NCBI GenBank assembly: GCA_958295945.1
Contig: OY282386.1
Span: 3,900,204-3,964,203, forward strand
Origin: Candidatus Poribacteria bacterium
GTDB lineage: Bacteria; Poribacteria; WGA-4E; WGA-3G
DNA length: 64,000 nucleotides
Direction: 5' to 3'
Shown here: one piece after another, positions 8,706 to 16,472 of the stretch
Layout: the number at the start of each line of letters is the position of its first letter
How positions within the stretch are numbered: position 1 is the first letter of the stretch
Made by a program: the position numbers and the translations under genes
The notes under the pieces: generated by a model
What the model saw: only the letters and a program-made list of their open reading frames with translations
Database searches by the model: none
What the model was told of the DNA's origin: nothing

Positions 8706-9297
8706 GGTCTGTCTCCTTCTTGAAAAGTTACGAAACTGTAAGAAATCTCTTACAAACTGTAAGACGGGCAAATTGTCTATGCACGTAGTCACTGTATGGG
8801 TTTATAGGGCATAATTTGATGGCACTAAAATTTGAATTTTGCAAAACTGTAAGATTTTTCTGAGATGCTGAGATTTGTCCGTTATTTTTGTATAGAAATG
8901 TGTGATGAATTGCATGAATATGGTCTTTTATCTTCATAATAGTTTCCATTATTTTGCTCTTATAAATTTCTCAAAAATTGTTATATCATATATAACGTTC
9001 ATGTTAAAATAAATAATAAATATATATTAACACATAAATGGACTTATGTCAAGTTATTTTTTGGCAATGGACATATTTTTCATTGTTCAACACACATTTT
9101 TTAGGCCTGTAAGGACGATATGGTTATGAGCGCTGGTTAGTACAGACATATCGTCCCTAATGAAGATTAGGAAATAAATAGGGTAATTTGAGATCAAAGT
9201 CCAGCGCGCGGACAAAGCACCAAATCAAGAAATCGAGAAATCAACGGTATGAACGCGCTTAGACGAATACGCGTTTGGTATTCGCCATGATTCCCTG

Positions 9298-9358
9298 GGT
9301 CTCTGTGCCCCGCCATTCCTTGTCATGTAATGCAACGGGCGGGCACAGAGACCCGCCC
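9298..9358. repeat. Double hairpin repeat with TCTCTGTG loop
   Basis: Two hairpins face each other. The first (9298-9311) has GGG/CCC around TCTCTGTG. The second (9337-9358) is GGGCGGG, loop CACAGAGA, CCCGCCC, a perfect 7-bp stem. The unit ends in CCCTACAATT, matching other copies at 42262-42334, 45693-45762 and 59986-60060. Confidence 0.75.
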
Positions 9359-9418
9359 CTACAATTCATGGTGAGAAGTTAGTGACAAAATCTTTACACA
9401 CCCATTAACGCCTTCAGA

Positions 9419-10348
9419 TTAGACAATATCCCATAGACGCACCGTACCATCAGTACTACCACTCGCAAACTTTGTCCCATCAGGACTGAAAGCAACACTC
9501 TTCACAGCTTCAGTATGTCCATCTAAAGTCTTTTGATGTTGTCCTGTGTTAACATCCCACAAGCGAATCGTCTTGTCCTCACTACCACTGGCAAGAATTT
9601 GTCCATCTGGACTGAACGCTACACTCCAAACAACATCTGTATGACCAATAAATGATCTCAGTTCCTTTTTCGTGTCTGAATCCCACAATCGGATTGTCTT
9701 GTCCCAACTGCCACTTGCGAGTTTCCTCCCATCAGGACTGAACGCTACACAAAAAACCCAATTTGCGTGTCCTTCAAGTGTCGCGTACTTTTCACCCGTT
9801 GCAATATCCCATAGCCAGATGGTGTTGCCAGAATTCCCATTTGCTAACGTTTTGCCATCAGGACTAAAAACTACACTATAGATATTCTCTCCATTCTCAA
9901 TAAGAGTTTTCAGTATTTTTCCCGTCGCTACATCCCATAAGTAGATATTTCCATCTTCACTTCCACTCGCGAGAATCCTACCATCAACACTGAATGCAAC
10001 ATTGTTGACCCAATGCATATCTCCATGTGTCGGTCCCATCAATGTCTTGACGCGTTTTCTTGTAGAAACATCCCATAAATAAATTGTTTCAGGATAGTAC
10101 ATTCCACCAGCAATTGTCTTTCCATCCGGACTAAAAGCAACACTCCTCACTGCCTCATCGGCATACTCCTCAATATCCATTGAGTTTACGTTATTTTCAT
10201 GTGCTATAGAAATATCACAAAAACGAATCGTGTTGCACAGGTCAAATGCCAGTGTAGTACCGTCAGGACTGAACGCTACACTATATACGCCATCCTTGTC
10301 CCCTTCTATTGTGATGTGTGAAGTATACGGGTAGTCGTTGTTTTCCAT
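9419..10348 (-). CDS. WD40 repeat protein, single seven-blade propeller
   Basis: The 309-aa protein consists almost entirely of seven WD40 repeats, each with a SVAFSPDG-like strand and most ending in IRLWD or IYLWD. Seven repeats make one complete beta-propeller. There is no signal peptide and no attached kinase or peptidase domain, unlike many bacterial WD40 proteins, so it is probably a cytoplasmic protein-interaction scaffold. The right terminal repeat of the 854-bp element ends 15 bp from its stop codon. Upstream are two small genes on the same strand. Partners cannot be inferred. Confidence 0.88.
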   Translation of the reverse strand: MENNDYPYTSHITIEGDKDGVYSVAFSPDGTTLAFDLCNTIRFCDISIAHENNVNSMDIEEYADEAVRSVAFSPDGKTIAGGMYYPETIYLWDVSTRKRVKTLMGPTHGDMHWVNNVAFSVDGRILASGSEDGNIYLWDVATGKILKTLIENGENIYSVVFSPDGKTLANGNSGNTIWLWDIATGEKYATLEGHANWVFCVAFSPDGRKLASGSWDKTIRLWDSDTKKELRSFIGHTDVVWSVAFSPDGQILASGSEDKTIRLWDVNTGQHQKTLDGHTEAVKSVAFSPDGTKFASGSTDGTVRLWDIV

Positions 10349-10486
10349 AATGAAATTCCTTACTTTGAAACCAATTTAACAAAATTGGACATCTACATCC
10401 CCATGCTTTAGCTTGGGGATGTAGATGTCCCACAGGGCTTGATGTCTGGAGTCAATTAACCGTTCAATTAATTATAACGTTTGCCG

Positions 10487-10714
10487 TTACTTTTTATCAC
10501 TACTTGACGGTTTTTCTGTAGACGGTTTTTCTGAAGGAGATCTATCATTAATTGGTGATTGCGGCTCATTTTTAAGAGGAATTACACTAGTTGGATCTCT
10601 GTCAGGCTTGTCTGGGAACATTCCAGGAGGTATTGCTTTTCGACTTTGATTAAACTGATCACTAGAATTAGAACGATTGTTCGTTCTAGATTTGCCACGT
10701 TTTTCTTTATTCAT
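10487..10714 (-). CDS. Small hydrophilic protein, 75 aa
   Basis: A clear AAAAGGAGA Shine-Dalgarno precedes the ATG. The protein is rich in Ser, Pro, Lys, Asn and Arg, has no hydrophobic segment, and is likely disordered (RKAIPPGMFPDKPDRDPTS; SPSEKPSTEKPSSSDKK). No family is recognised. It follows the membrane-protein gene at 10730-11200 by 15 bp and is probably co-transcribed. The good ribosome-binding site is the main support. Confidence 0.55.
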   Translation of the reverse strand: MNKEKRGKSRTNNRSNSSDQFNQSRKAIPPGMFPDKPDRDPTSVIPLKNEPQSPINDRSPSEKPSTEKPSSSDKK

Positions 10715-10729
10715 TTATTTCTCCTTTTA

Positions 10730-11200
10730 TTATAACCCGATATTATTGGAATTTTTGATAATAAATATTACACCGCTAATTACTGCAAGCATGAAAAGTA
10801 TAACGGATGCATAGTTCAAAAATTGTGTTGCACCTAGTGAGAAATACTTTTTATTTCTGGCATTATCGTTATCTTCTATGTAATACTCCCTATTTATTTG
10901 CCTATATCTCTCTAAGGCTGTTAAAGCAAATATATACGATAGAAGCACTGAGATAATACAAAGACCGAATAAAACCCACACTACATAGATGATACCTGGT
11001 GATGAAATATTAGATCCGCTAGGAATATTTTTAACAAATGCAACTGATAAACCTAGTCCAGCAATAGATATTGTGATTAGAGTTCTATCCCTATTAACTG
11101 AGTTCATCATTTCTCTATCGGATATATCTTTTTCCATACGTAGATACATCTCGTAAAGTTTTGATTTTCTGGACTCTTGATGTTCTGTGTTTTCATTCAT
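10730..11200 (-). CDS. Membrane protein with two hydrophobic segments, 156 aa
   Basis: The frame opens at 11233, but that start overlaps the tRNA-like sequence; the ATG at 11200 (MNENTEHQESRKSK) is more plausible, although neither has a strong Shine-Dalgarno. Hydrophobic stretches lie around TLITISIAGLGLSVAFV, IIYVVWVLFGLCIISVLLSYIFA and FLNYASVILFMLAVISGVIFI, giving three or four membrane passes, with charged loops between. The pattern recalls small membrane proteins of the SLATT or DUF type used as effectors in some immune systems, but no motif proves this. It heads a small unit with 10487-10714. Confidence 0.6.
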   Translation of the reverse strand: MNENTEHQESRKSKLYEMYLRMEKDISDREMMNSVNRDRTLITISIAGLGLSVAFVKNIPSGSNISSPGIIYVVWVLFGLCIISVLLSYIFALTALERYRQINREYYIEDNDNARNKKYFSLGATQFLNYASVILFMLAVISGVIFIIKNSNNIGL

Positions 11201-11218
11201 AATTATATAGACATGATT

Positions 11219-11292
11219 GGGGATGTAACTCAATTAGGTAGATCATATGATTCCGAGTTAGACATTTGAGGGTTCAAACCCCTCCATCTCCA
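11219..11292 (+). tRNA. tRNA-like sequence, possible tRNA-Arg(CCG) or its relic
   Basis: The 74-nt segment folds as a cloverleaf by eye. The acceptor GGGGATG/CATCTCC gives seven pairs including one G-T. The T-arm GAGGG TTCAAAC CCCTC is perfect. The anticodon stem TATGA/TTAGA has one mismatch around loop TTCCGAG (anticodon CCG). The D-stem ACTC/GATC has only two good pairs, and no CCA is encoded. It may be a decayed tRNA, an integration scar, or an atypical functional tRNA. Confidence 0.4.
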
Positions 11293-11332
11293 TAATTTCA
11301 AACATGATACATAGTACAACGGTTATAACATG

Positions 11333-11376
11333 TATAGTACCATAGTACTCATGGTAACGTGTACTATGGTACTATA
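11333..11376. repeat. Perfect 16-bp inverted repeat (palindromic hairpin)
   Basis: TATAGTACCATAGTAC (11333-11348) and its exact complement (11361-11376) flank a 12-nt spacer. Outside them, AACATG and CATGTT extend the symmetry after a short bulge. No T-run follows, so it is not a standard terminator. The rest of 11293-11683 has no gene I can support. Confidence 0.7.
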
Positions 11377-11683
11377 ATTTCATGTTAAAGTCAAGGAAAT
11401 TTTAACCGTTGCACCGTCACGACGTGCGGCTTTGTGCTTGTGTACTCAATTTTGCACATGGCATGCCACTTCTGTTTCCACAGAACTTCCTCTCGACTTC
11501 TCCCTATCCCGACAATCTCTTTGCCGTGTGTCCATTTTTCGTTCCAATTGACATTTTACACGTTGTGTGGTACTATAATGACGTATTGTGATGATTGTGT
11601 GCGATTTACCAAACACTCGCATCCTACAACTCGACTATATTTCTGCTATACAGAATCCACACGCTTTAGCGTGTGGTGCAAGG

Positions 11684-13279
11684 TCAACTTTGTTGGGTTG
11701 AAGGGCGTTTTTGAACAACAGGAATAACATAACTACGAATCGTTAATCCATCCTCTGTTTTAGTTTCAGTAAGCGATGAAGGCATCTCACGATGATCAAA
11801 AACAACATAGTACCCCTCATCAGCTTGCTCTAAATTTAGATATGTCATCAATTGTTTTTTACCTGCCTGATACCGTTTCTCACCTTCCCATATCTTTGTC
11901 TCTACGATGTATTTTCGCGAATTGTGGAAAATGACCAGATCCATTCTCCCACGTCCGGTTTGCACTTCAAGATACATATTGCCGCGTGCTATGCTAACAA
12001 ACTGATCAAGATATGCATACAGTAGATCTTGACCGACAAACTCTTGTGGTGTGTCTGGCACTTGAAGTATCCTAAAACCCACGCGTGCAATGAAATCACG
12101 AAAATTGTCAAGAAGCCGCTCCAAGTCAATATATCCTTCTGATGTGAGATGATCCTCAAAATAGGTGTCTTCTGGGAAATAATCATTTTCAAGACCGTTA
12201 AACAAGGGTCTAAATGCTTGAAGGATACGATGTTGATAAATCGGATTGACAATCTCGCACATGCCATCAGTCCCTCTTGCAAGAACGCCGTATGTGGCAA
12301 GTTCGTTAATAATCTCATTGTCCAAGCTAAATCTCATGCCGCTTTCATACGAGGCAATTCTCATCAGATCCTTCTTAAACTGTGGATTTCTACGGATGTT
12401 AGTCAGCAAATGAGTTATATTAGTATTCTGCTCTTCAAGCATCTGTGTATGGGCAGTCAGAAAGTGTTCCATCCCAATTGTCTCAGTTCGTGGTATATCC
12501 ATCTCTTCCGTAAGTATCTGTCCAAACCGATTGACAAGGAAGGGTTGTCCCCCAGTCTGTTTATGTAGCATTTCAATGACTTCAGGTGCAAAGTGTTGTC
12601 CAGTCTCTTCAGTATACTGTGAAAAGAGTTCTGCTACTTGTTCATGTGTAAAGTTAGGTAGGTTGAAATCATCTTGTATATTGAACGGTGATATGGACCG
12701 ATCATAGTTTAACTGCATTATACTTTTGACACCAACGATACCAACGCTATGTGGACAATTGAGTTTATCAGAAAGATAGATATGACGAAGGGAATTAAGA
12801 AATCCGCTCACAGTATCTTGAGGTATTCCATCAAACTCGTCTATGATGAGAATGACTCTTTTGTTGTTTAAGAATTTCCCAAATTTACTGAAGAACCTTC
12901 TCATTGAAAAGGCAGTTGTAAGTTGAGTATCATCTAAGAACCTTGTTAGTGCCTCGGAAGGTATGATGCCACGTTGATCAAATATATTGTCTATTTCCTC
13001 ACGAAGGTCTTCATAAAGACTGCCATAAAAATCTGTCATAGATAGATCGGCATAAGTGTCAAAATTCAATTGGATAGGGAAGTAGTCTGATGCATTAAAT
13101 AGAAGTGAATTTAATGCTGATTTGAAAAATGTGGTTTTACCTGTCTGCCTCGGTGCGAACAGAACAATATATCTTCCATCTTTGATGCGGTTGATAAAAT
13201 CCGCTGTCTCCTCAGTACGTGAAACGACGTAATTCTTATCTGGATATACAGGACCACGTGTTTCAAAATATCTCATCAT
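11684..13279 (-). CDS. ATPase with C-terminal PD-(D/E)XK domain (AAA-ATPase-like/DUF1703 type)
   Basis: The 531-aa protein begins RYFETRGPVYPDKNYVVSR and has Walker A APRQTGKT (about 42-49), Walker B VILIIDEFDG (about 143-152), and an AAA-like domain with winged-helix-like region to about residue 380. The C-terminal domain contains MDLVIFHNSRKYIVETKIW, where D447 and E459-T-K461 form a canonical PD-(D/E)XK core. Such ATPase/nuclease fusions are common and often mobile, but their role is unknown; DNA processing or defence is plausible. It lies 78 bp from the end of the XPB-Bax1 operon on the same strand. Confidence 0.82.
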   Translation of the reverse strand: MMRYFETRGPVYPDKNYVVSRTEETADFINRIKDGRYIVLFAPRQTGKTTFFKSALNSLLFNASDYFPIQLNFDTYADLSMTDFYGSLYEDLREEIDNIFDQRGIIPSEALTRFLDDTQLTTAFSMRRFFSKFGKFLNNKRVILIIDEFDGIPQDTVSGFLNSLRHIYLSDKLNCPHSVGIVGVKSIMQLNYDRSISPFNIQDDFNLPNFTHEQVAELFSQYTEETGQHFAPEVIEMLHKQTGGQPFLVNRFGQILTEEMDIPRTETIGMEHFLTAHTQMLEEQNTNITHLLTNIRRNPQFKKDLMRIASYESGMRFSLDNEIINELATYGVLARGTDGMCEIVNPIYQHRILQAFRPLFNGLENDYFPEDTYFEDHLTSEGYIDLERLLDNFRDFIARVGFRILQVPDTPQEFVGQDLLYAYLDQFVSIARGNMYLEVQTGRGRMDLVIFHNSRKYIVETKIWEGEKRYQAGKKQLMTYLNLEQADEGYYVVFDHREMPSSLTETKTEDGLTIRSYVIPVVQKRPSTQQS

Positions 13280-13357
13280 GCTTTCCTTGTCATCAACATT
13301 CTTACATCAATTGTACCAGAATCTTATGGGTTTATCAAGATGGAATCTTATATCGGT

Positions 13358-14644
13358 TCAACTATCGCTATCAACAAATGAATTAAGAATAGGCAGCAAT
13401 GCATTCATTGTCGGGACATCACGGAAGGTAAAACCAAATTCTGTGAAGTATTCAGATATTTCCAGGGCATCAGCGATTATCGACTGTTTTTGTAAATCCT
13501 TTGAAACACCAAGAATTAGAGGTGTTTCTGTCTGATCTGCAAGTGTGTTCAACCGCGCAAGAAGGTGTCCTTGGTGCCACGGATGGAATAATTCTATCCA
13601 TACCTCTATTCCACTGATATGGATCAGTTGGTAGTCTGGAAAACAGTAGAAATCTCCCGGCAAAGGAAGAAACTGACTACCCGGATGAATTTGCCAGTCA
13701 TCAGTTTTGTTTCGGAGCATCTCCTGAAAAAGTTGAATATCTTCAGGAATATAGGCGAGAAACTGCTGTGAAATCGGTTTGATACCGCACGATTCATCAA
13801 GAAATAGCCGAGAACTTCTTTTGTTCCGAAACTGAATTTCTGCTGTGATTTCCCATTTCGGTTGATGTAATACTGCGACGAAGAAGTTAGCTAAATTCAT
13901 TCCGTACCGCTTCGTTTTGTAAAATAAGTTCAGCGGACCATCTACCGTAATTTGATAAAAGTCATTGTTTCCTACTTTCTCTTTCTGTTCTTGTAGGGAC
14001 AGGTCTCCGTGCCTGTCCACATGCCGTATTGTACATAAAAGTTGATTGAATCTGAGATATTTGAACAACTGACGAAGCTCAGCTGTCATTGAATCTGTGA
14101 GATTTAAGGTGAGAGAATTGCAATGGAGAAGCAATCCTTGCACTTGTGCAGTGTTATATCTGTGGAGTAGATGTTCTGCAGATAGTGTTCTAAATGACAA
14201 CACAGGTTGACAACTCGGTAGATCAGCATACAGTCTATCACCTAACACCCCTTTCTCTGATTGCGATTCGTCACCTGCAATCTGCAGTACTTTCTCCTGA
14301 TATTCCTCATAATCCGTAAACTGATCTTGTGAAAGTAGACGACTTGTCTCTATGAACAGATTTTGCCGAAACGCAATCAGTTCTTCGTTAGGTGCAGTAT
14401 CAAACTCCGTGCGATCTAACAACAGTTTCTCAAGTCCACGCTTGACTATTACAGGACCTGCTGTGCTATCAATAATATGCTTGCTGGTCTCCAATAGTGT
14501 TGCACGTTGCGTATTGGGAGATGCTTCAAAAACTGAGATTAACTGCTCGGAAACTGATAGCAAATTACTATCGGTAGGTTTCACAAATTGAGGATAGATT
14601 TGCCCTTCTCGGATTTTATATAGGAGTAGATCTTTGGTAAGCAT
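13358..14644 (-). CDS. Bax1-like nuclease (DUF790)
   Basis: The 428-aa protein begins MLTKDLLLYKIREGQIYPQFV and has VKRGLEKLLLDRTEF, matching DUF790/Bax1, the nuclease that binds XPB helicase in archaea and some bacteria. The nuclease-like C-terminal half includes IHISGIEVWIELFHPWH and LARLNTLADQTETPLILGVSKDL, fitting a restriction-endonuclease-like fold. The gene follows the XPB-like helicase by 29 bp, as in characterised pairs. A hairpin repeat (13997-14018) lies in-frame and encodes RHVDRHGDLSLQEQ. Role: incision partner in helicase-driven DNA repair, from family knowledge. Confidence 0.82.
   Translation of the reverse strand: MLTKDLLLYKIREGQIYPQFVKPTDSNLLSVSEQLISVFEASPNTQRATLLETSKHIIDSTAGPVIVKRGLEKLLLDRTEFDTAPNEELIAFRQNLFIETSRLLSQDQFTDYEEYQEKVLQIAGDESQSEKGVLGDRLYADLPSCQPVLSFRTLSAEHLLHRYNTAQVQGLLLHCNSLTLNLTDSMTAELRQLFKYLRFNQLLCTIRHVDRHGDLSLQEQKEKVGNNDFYQITVDGPLNLFYKTKRYGMNLANFFVAVLHQPKWEITAEIQFRNKRSSRLFLDESCGIKPISQQFLAYIPEDIQLFQEMLRNKTDDWQIHPGSQFLPLPGDFYCFPDYQLIHISGIEVWIELFHPWHQGHLLARLNTLADQTETPLILGVSKDLQKQSIIADALEISEYFTEFGFTFRDVPTMNALLPILNSFVDSDS
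13997..14018. repeat. TCTCCGTG-loop hairpin inside the bax1-like reading frame
   Basis: GGACAGG, loop TCTCCGTG, CCTGTCC make a perfect 7-bp stem, preceded by TTGTA as in intergenic copies. It lies in codons of the DUF790 gene without disrupting the frame. Confidence 0.75.
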
Positions 14645-14673
14645 AATAATTTGATGACATTAAGGTAGGACTA

Positions 14674-16050
14674 CTATTTCCGTTGATATGCATCGTGTTG
14701 CCTTCTACGTTTGTTGACAAACTGTTCTCCGGTCTTTTTTGATATAAGTTCGTAAAGCACCGCCTGCTTGCCTTCCCGTTTTCGTAAAATACGTCCCAAC
14801 CGCTGCACATGCTCTCGCACACTCCCACTACCTGATACGATGATGGCAACATTCGCTTCTGGCACATCTACACCTTCATTTAGGACTTTTGAAGTAACCA
14901 AAATAGAAAAAGTGCCATCGCGAAAACCGTTCAAAAATGTGTTTCGCTCTTTCAGTTTAGTTTGATGCGTCAACACAGGGAGGAAGAAACGTGTCCCGAT
15001 CTGATATGCAGTATCGTTATCCTGTGTAAAAATCAAAATCCGATCACCACGATGCCGTTGAATTAGTTTCCATACCCATTCCTGCTTTGCTGCGGATGCA
15101 AAACTTAGCTGCTTCTGTGTGAGATATGCTTTGAATGCAGCACGCCCTTCTTCAGATTGTGAGGATTTCCACAAGAATGTTTGCCAGCCGCGAGATGATC
15201 CCATATTGATCCTCGCTTTTTTAAGGAAGTTCAAATAAGTACGACGTGCTTCCTCATATTGAACCCGTTCCGTATCTTGCATATTCACTTCAATCGTGAC
15301 AACACGATAATCGGAAAGTGTTTTTCCGGAAAGTTCTTGCACTTGTGCTTCATAACAACACTCACCGACAAGTGCGTAAAGTCTACTCTCTTTGCCATCA
15401 ACGCGATCGGGGGTCGCAGTCAACCCCAAACGGAAAGGAGCAATACTACTTATTGCTGCATATTGATATTGGTCTCCAGGTAAATGGTGGCACTCATCAT
15501 AAATCGCTAATCCGAAACGATTACCGTAGTGAGGGGCATGCATCACAGCAGATTGATAGGTCGTGACAGTAAGATCTTGAAGTTCGTGCTGTCCACCACC
15601 ATAGAGTCCAATTTCTTGCTCAAAATGCTCTTTCAGCACTTCACACCATTGATGCATCAAATCTATTGTTGGGACGTGCACAAGGGTCGGACGTTGTGTA
15701 TCGGCAATGAGCAATATGGCGATGAAAGTTTTTCCCGCACCTGTTGGTAGACTGATAACACCGCGTTTACCGTTCGCATGCCACGCATCAATCGCTTCTG
15801 ATTGGTAAGGATAAGGTGACAACTGCTTTTGGTTAGTGAAGGATTTAACTGTGAATTGCCGTGCACTGTCCTCATAGGCAACATCGTGTGCGCGTAACTG
15901 CGAGATAATATGACGATAACGGTATGCAGGTGCGCGGAAGGTTAGTGTCCGTTCATCCCAGAGAATATCTGGCAACTCTGATTTAAGTGTATCTGGAACA
16001 TTTTGTAGAATGAGCGTGCCTTTGTCAAAGTCAATTTTTAATGTATCCAT
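14674..16050 (-). CDS. XPB-like superfamily 2 DNA helicase
   Basis: The 458-aa protein has a short N-terminal domain (1-75) as in archaeal/bacterial XPB, then helicase motifs: PYQSEAIDAW, Walker A LPTGAGKT (about 101-108), DECH box IYDECHHLPG (185-188), GLTATPDRVDG, ILIFTQDNDTA, LVTSKVLNEGVDVPEA and the arginine finger motif QRLGRILRKREGK. A thumb-like insert lies between the two RecA domains. XPB unwinds DNA at lesions and works with the Bax1 nuclease encoded directly downstream (29 bp). The gene starts an operon; the promoter is presumably within 16051-16150, where I see no strong motif. Confidence 0.87.
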   Translation of the reverse strand: MDTLKIDFDKGTLILQNVPDTLKSELPDILWDERTLTFRAPAYRYRHIISQLRAHDVAYEDSARQFTVKSFTNQKQLSPYPYQSEAIDAWHANGKRGVISLPTGAGKTFIAILLIADTQRPTLVHVPTIDLMHQWCEVLKEHFEQEIGLYGGGQHELQDLTVTTYQSAVMHAPHYGNRFGLAIYDECHHLPGDQYQYAAISSIAPFRLGLTATPDRVDGKESRLYALVGECCYEAQVQELSGKTLSDYRVVTIEVNMQDTERVQYEEARRTYLNFLKKARINMGSSRGWQTFLWKSSQSEEGRAAFKAYLTQKQLSFASAAKQEWVWKLIQRHRGDRILIFTQDNDTAYQIGTRFFLPVLTHQTKLKERNTFLNGFRDGTFSILVTSKVLNEGVDVPEANVAIIVSGSGSVREHVQRLGRILRKREGKQAVLYELISKKTGEQFVNKRRRQHDAYQRK

Positions 16051-16330
16051 CTCTCTTCACCTTCTGCCAAGAGCATTTGACATTGATTTGGATGGGATTA
16101 CCTAATAAGAAGATTATACGCGTCATTCAGTCAACATAATAACTAAAGAATACATTGTATCGTATCAAACATCATTCCCAGCGAGGCGACAGCTGTTTAG
16201 AACTCTATCATGTTGATACAGTGAGTGTTCCATCATACACAAAGTATGTTCTAAATAGATCTAATTTTGTCCAAAATATTGTAACAAGTATAACATTTCT
16301 CAGTAAATTTGTCATTGAAATTAGTAGAGA

Positions 16331-16405
16331 CACAGATGCTGTGTACAAACTTGAAAATTGCACCATAATGTGCAATATTAAACAAAACATGCACATTTAT
16401 GTGCA
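16331..16405. promoter_or_regulatory. Cluster of short palindromes, possible enhancer-binding sites
   Basis: Three inverted repeats lie 50-130 bp upstream of the sigma-54-like promoter: CACAG-ATG-CTGTG (16331-16343), ATTGCAC-CATAAT-GTGCAAT (16357-16376, perfect 7-bp arms), and TGCACAT-TT-ATGTGCA (16390-16405). The GCAC...GTGC form resembles sites of NtrC-family activators. The rest of 16051-16788 shows no gene I can support; a hairpin CACAAACT-GGC-AGTTTGTG lies at about 16618-16636. Confidence 0.45.
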
Positions 16406-16455
16406 GCAAGCTGCTATAGATGACACACAAATTCAGTGTGTTTGAAGTATTTCAA

Positions 16456-16472
16456 TGGCATAGAAATTGCTT
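16456..16472 (+). promoter_or_regulatory. Sigma-54-type (-24/-12) promoter
   Basis: TGGCATAGAAATTGCTT matches the TGGCA-N6-TTGCW consensus with exact spacing between GG and GC. The predicted start lies near 16482, leaving a leader of about 300 nt to the TPR gene at 16789. Upstream palindromes fit an activator-dependent promoter. Confidence 0.5.

Larger units (their letters stand above)
8550..9403. mobile_element. 854-bp non-autonomous element with 23-bp terminal inverted repeats
   Basis: The left end (8550-8572) begins GGGTGTGTAAAG and the right end (9381-9403), read on the other strand, is the same for 22 of 23 bases. The flanks are TTAAACGCC (8541-8549) and ATTAACGCC (9404-9412), which agree at 7 of 9 positions and may be a worn target duplication. 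No transposase is inside. The interior holds a small ORF (8580-8705), one GGTTTCCTAACC-type hairpin (8605-8632), repeated ACTGTAAGA words around 8735-8845, an AT-rich stretch (8970-9060), and a double hairpin near the right end. The ends loosely recall IS256-type termini; that is a guess. Confidence 0.5.

Noticed and set aside
8821-8845. GGCACTAAAATTTGA as a sigma-54 promoter
   Set aside because: The -12 part is TTTGA and lacks the GC required.
8728-8949. 73-aa open frame in the 854-bp element
   Set aside because: No ribosome-binding site, unusual composition, and it overlaps the repeated ACTGTAAGA words.
16155-16445. 96-aa open frame upstream of the TPR gene
   Set aside because: No Shine-Dalgarno, composition unlike protein, and it overlaps the palindrome cluster.
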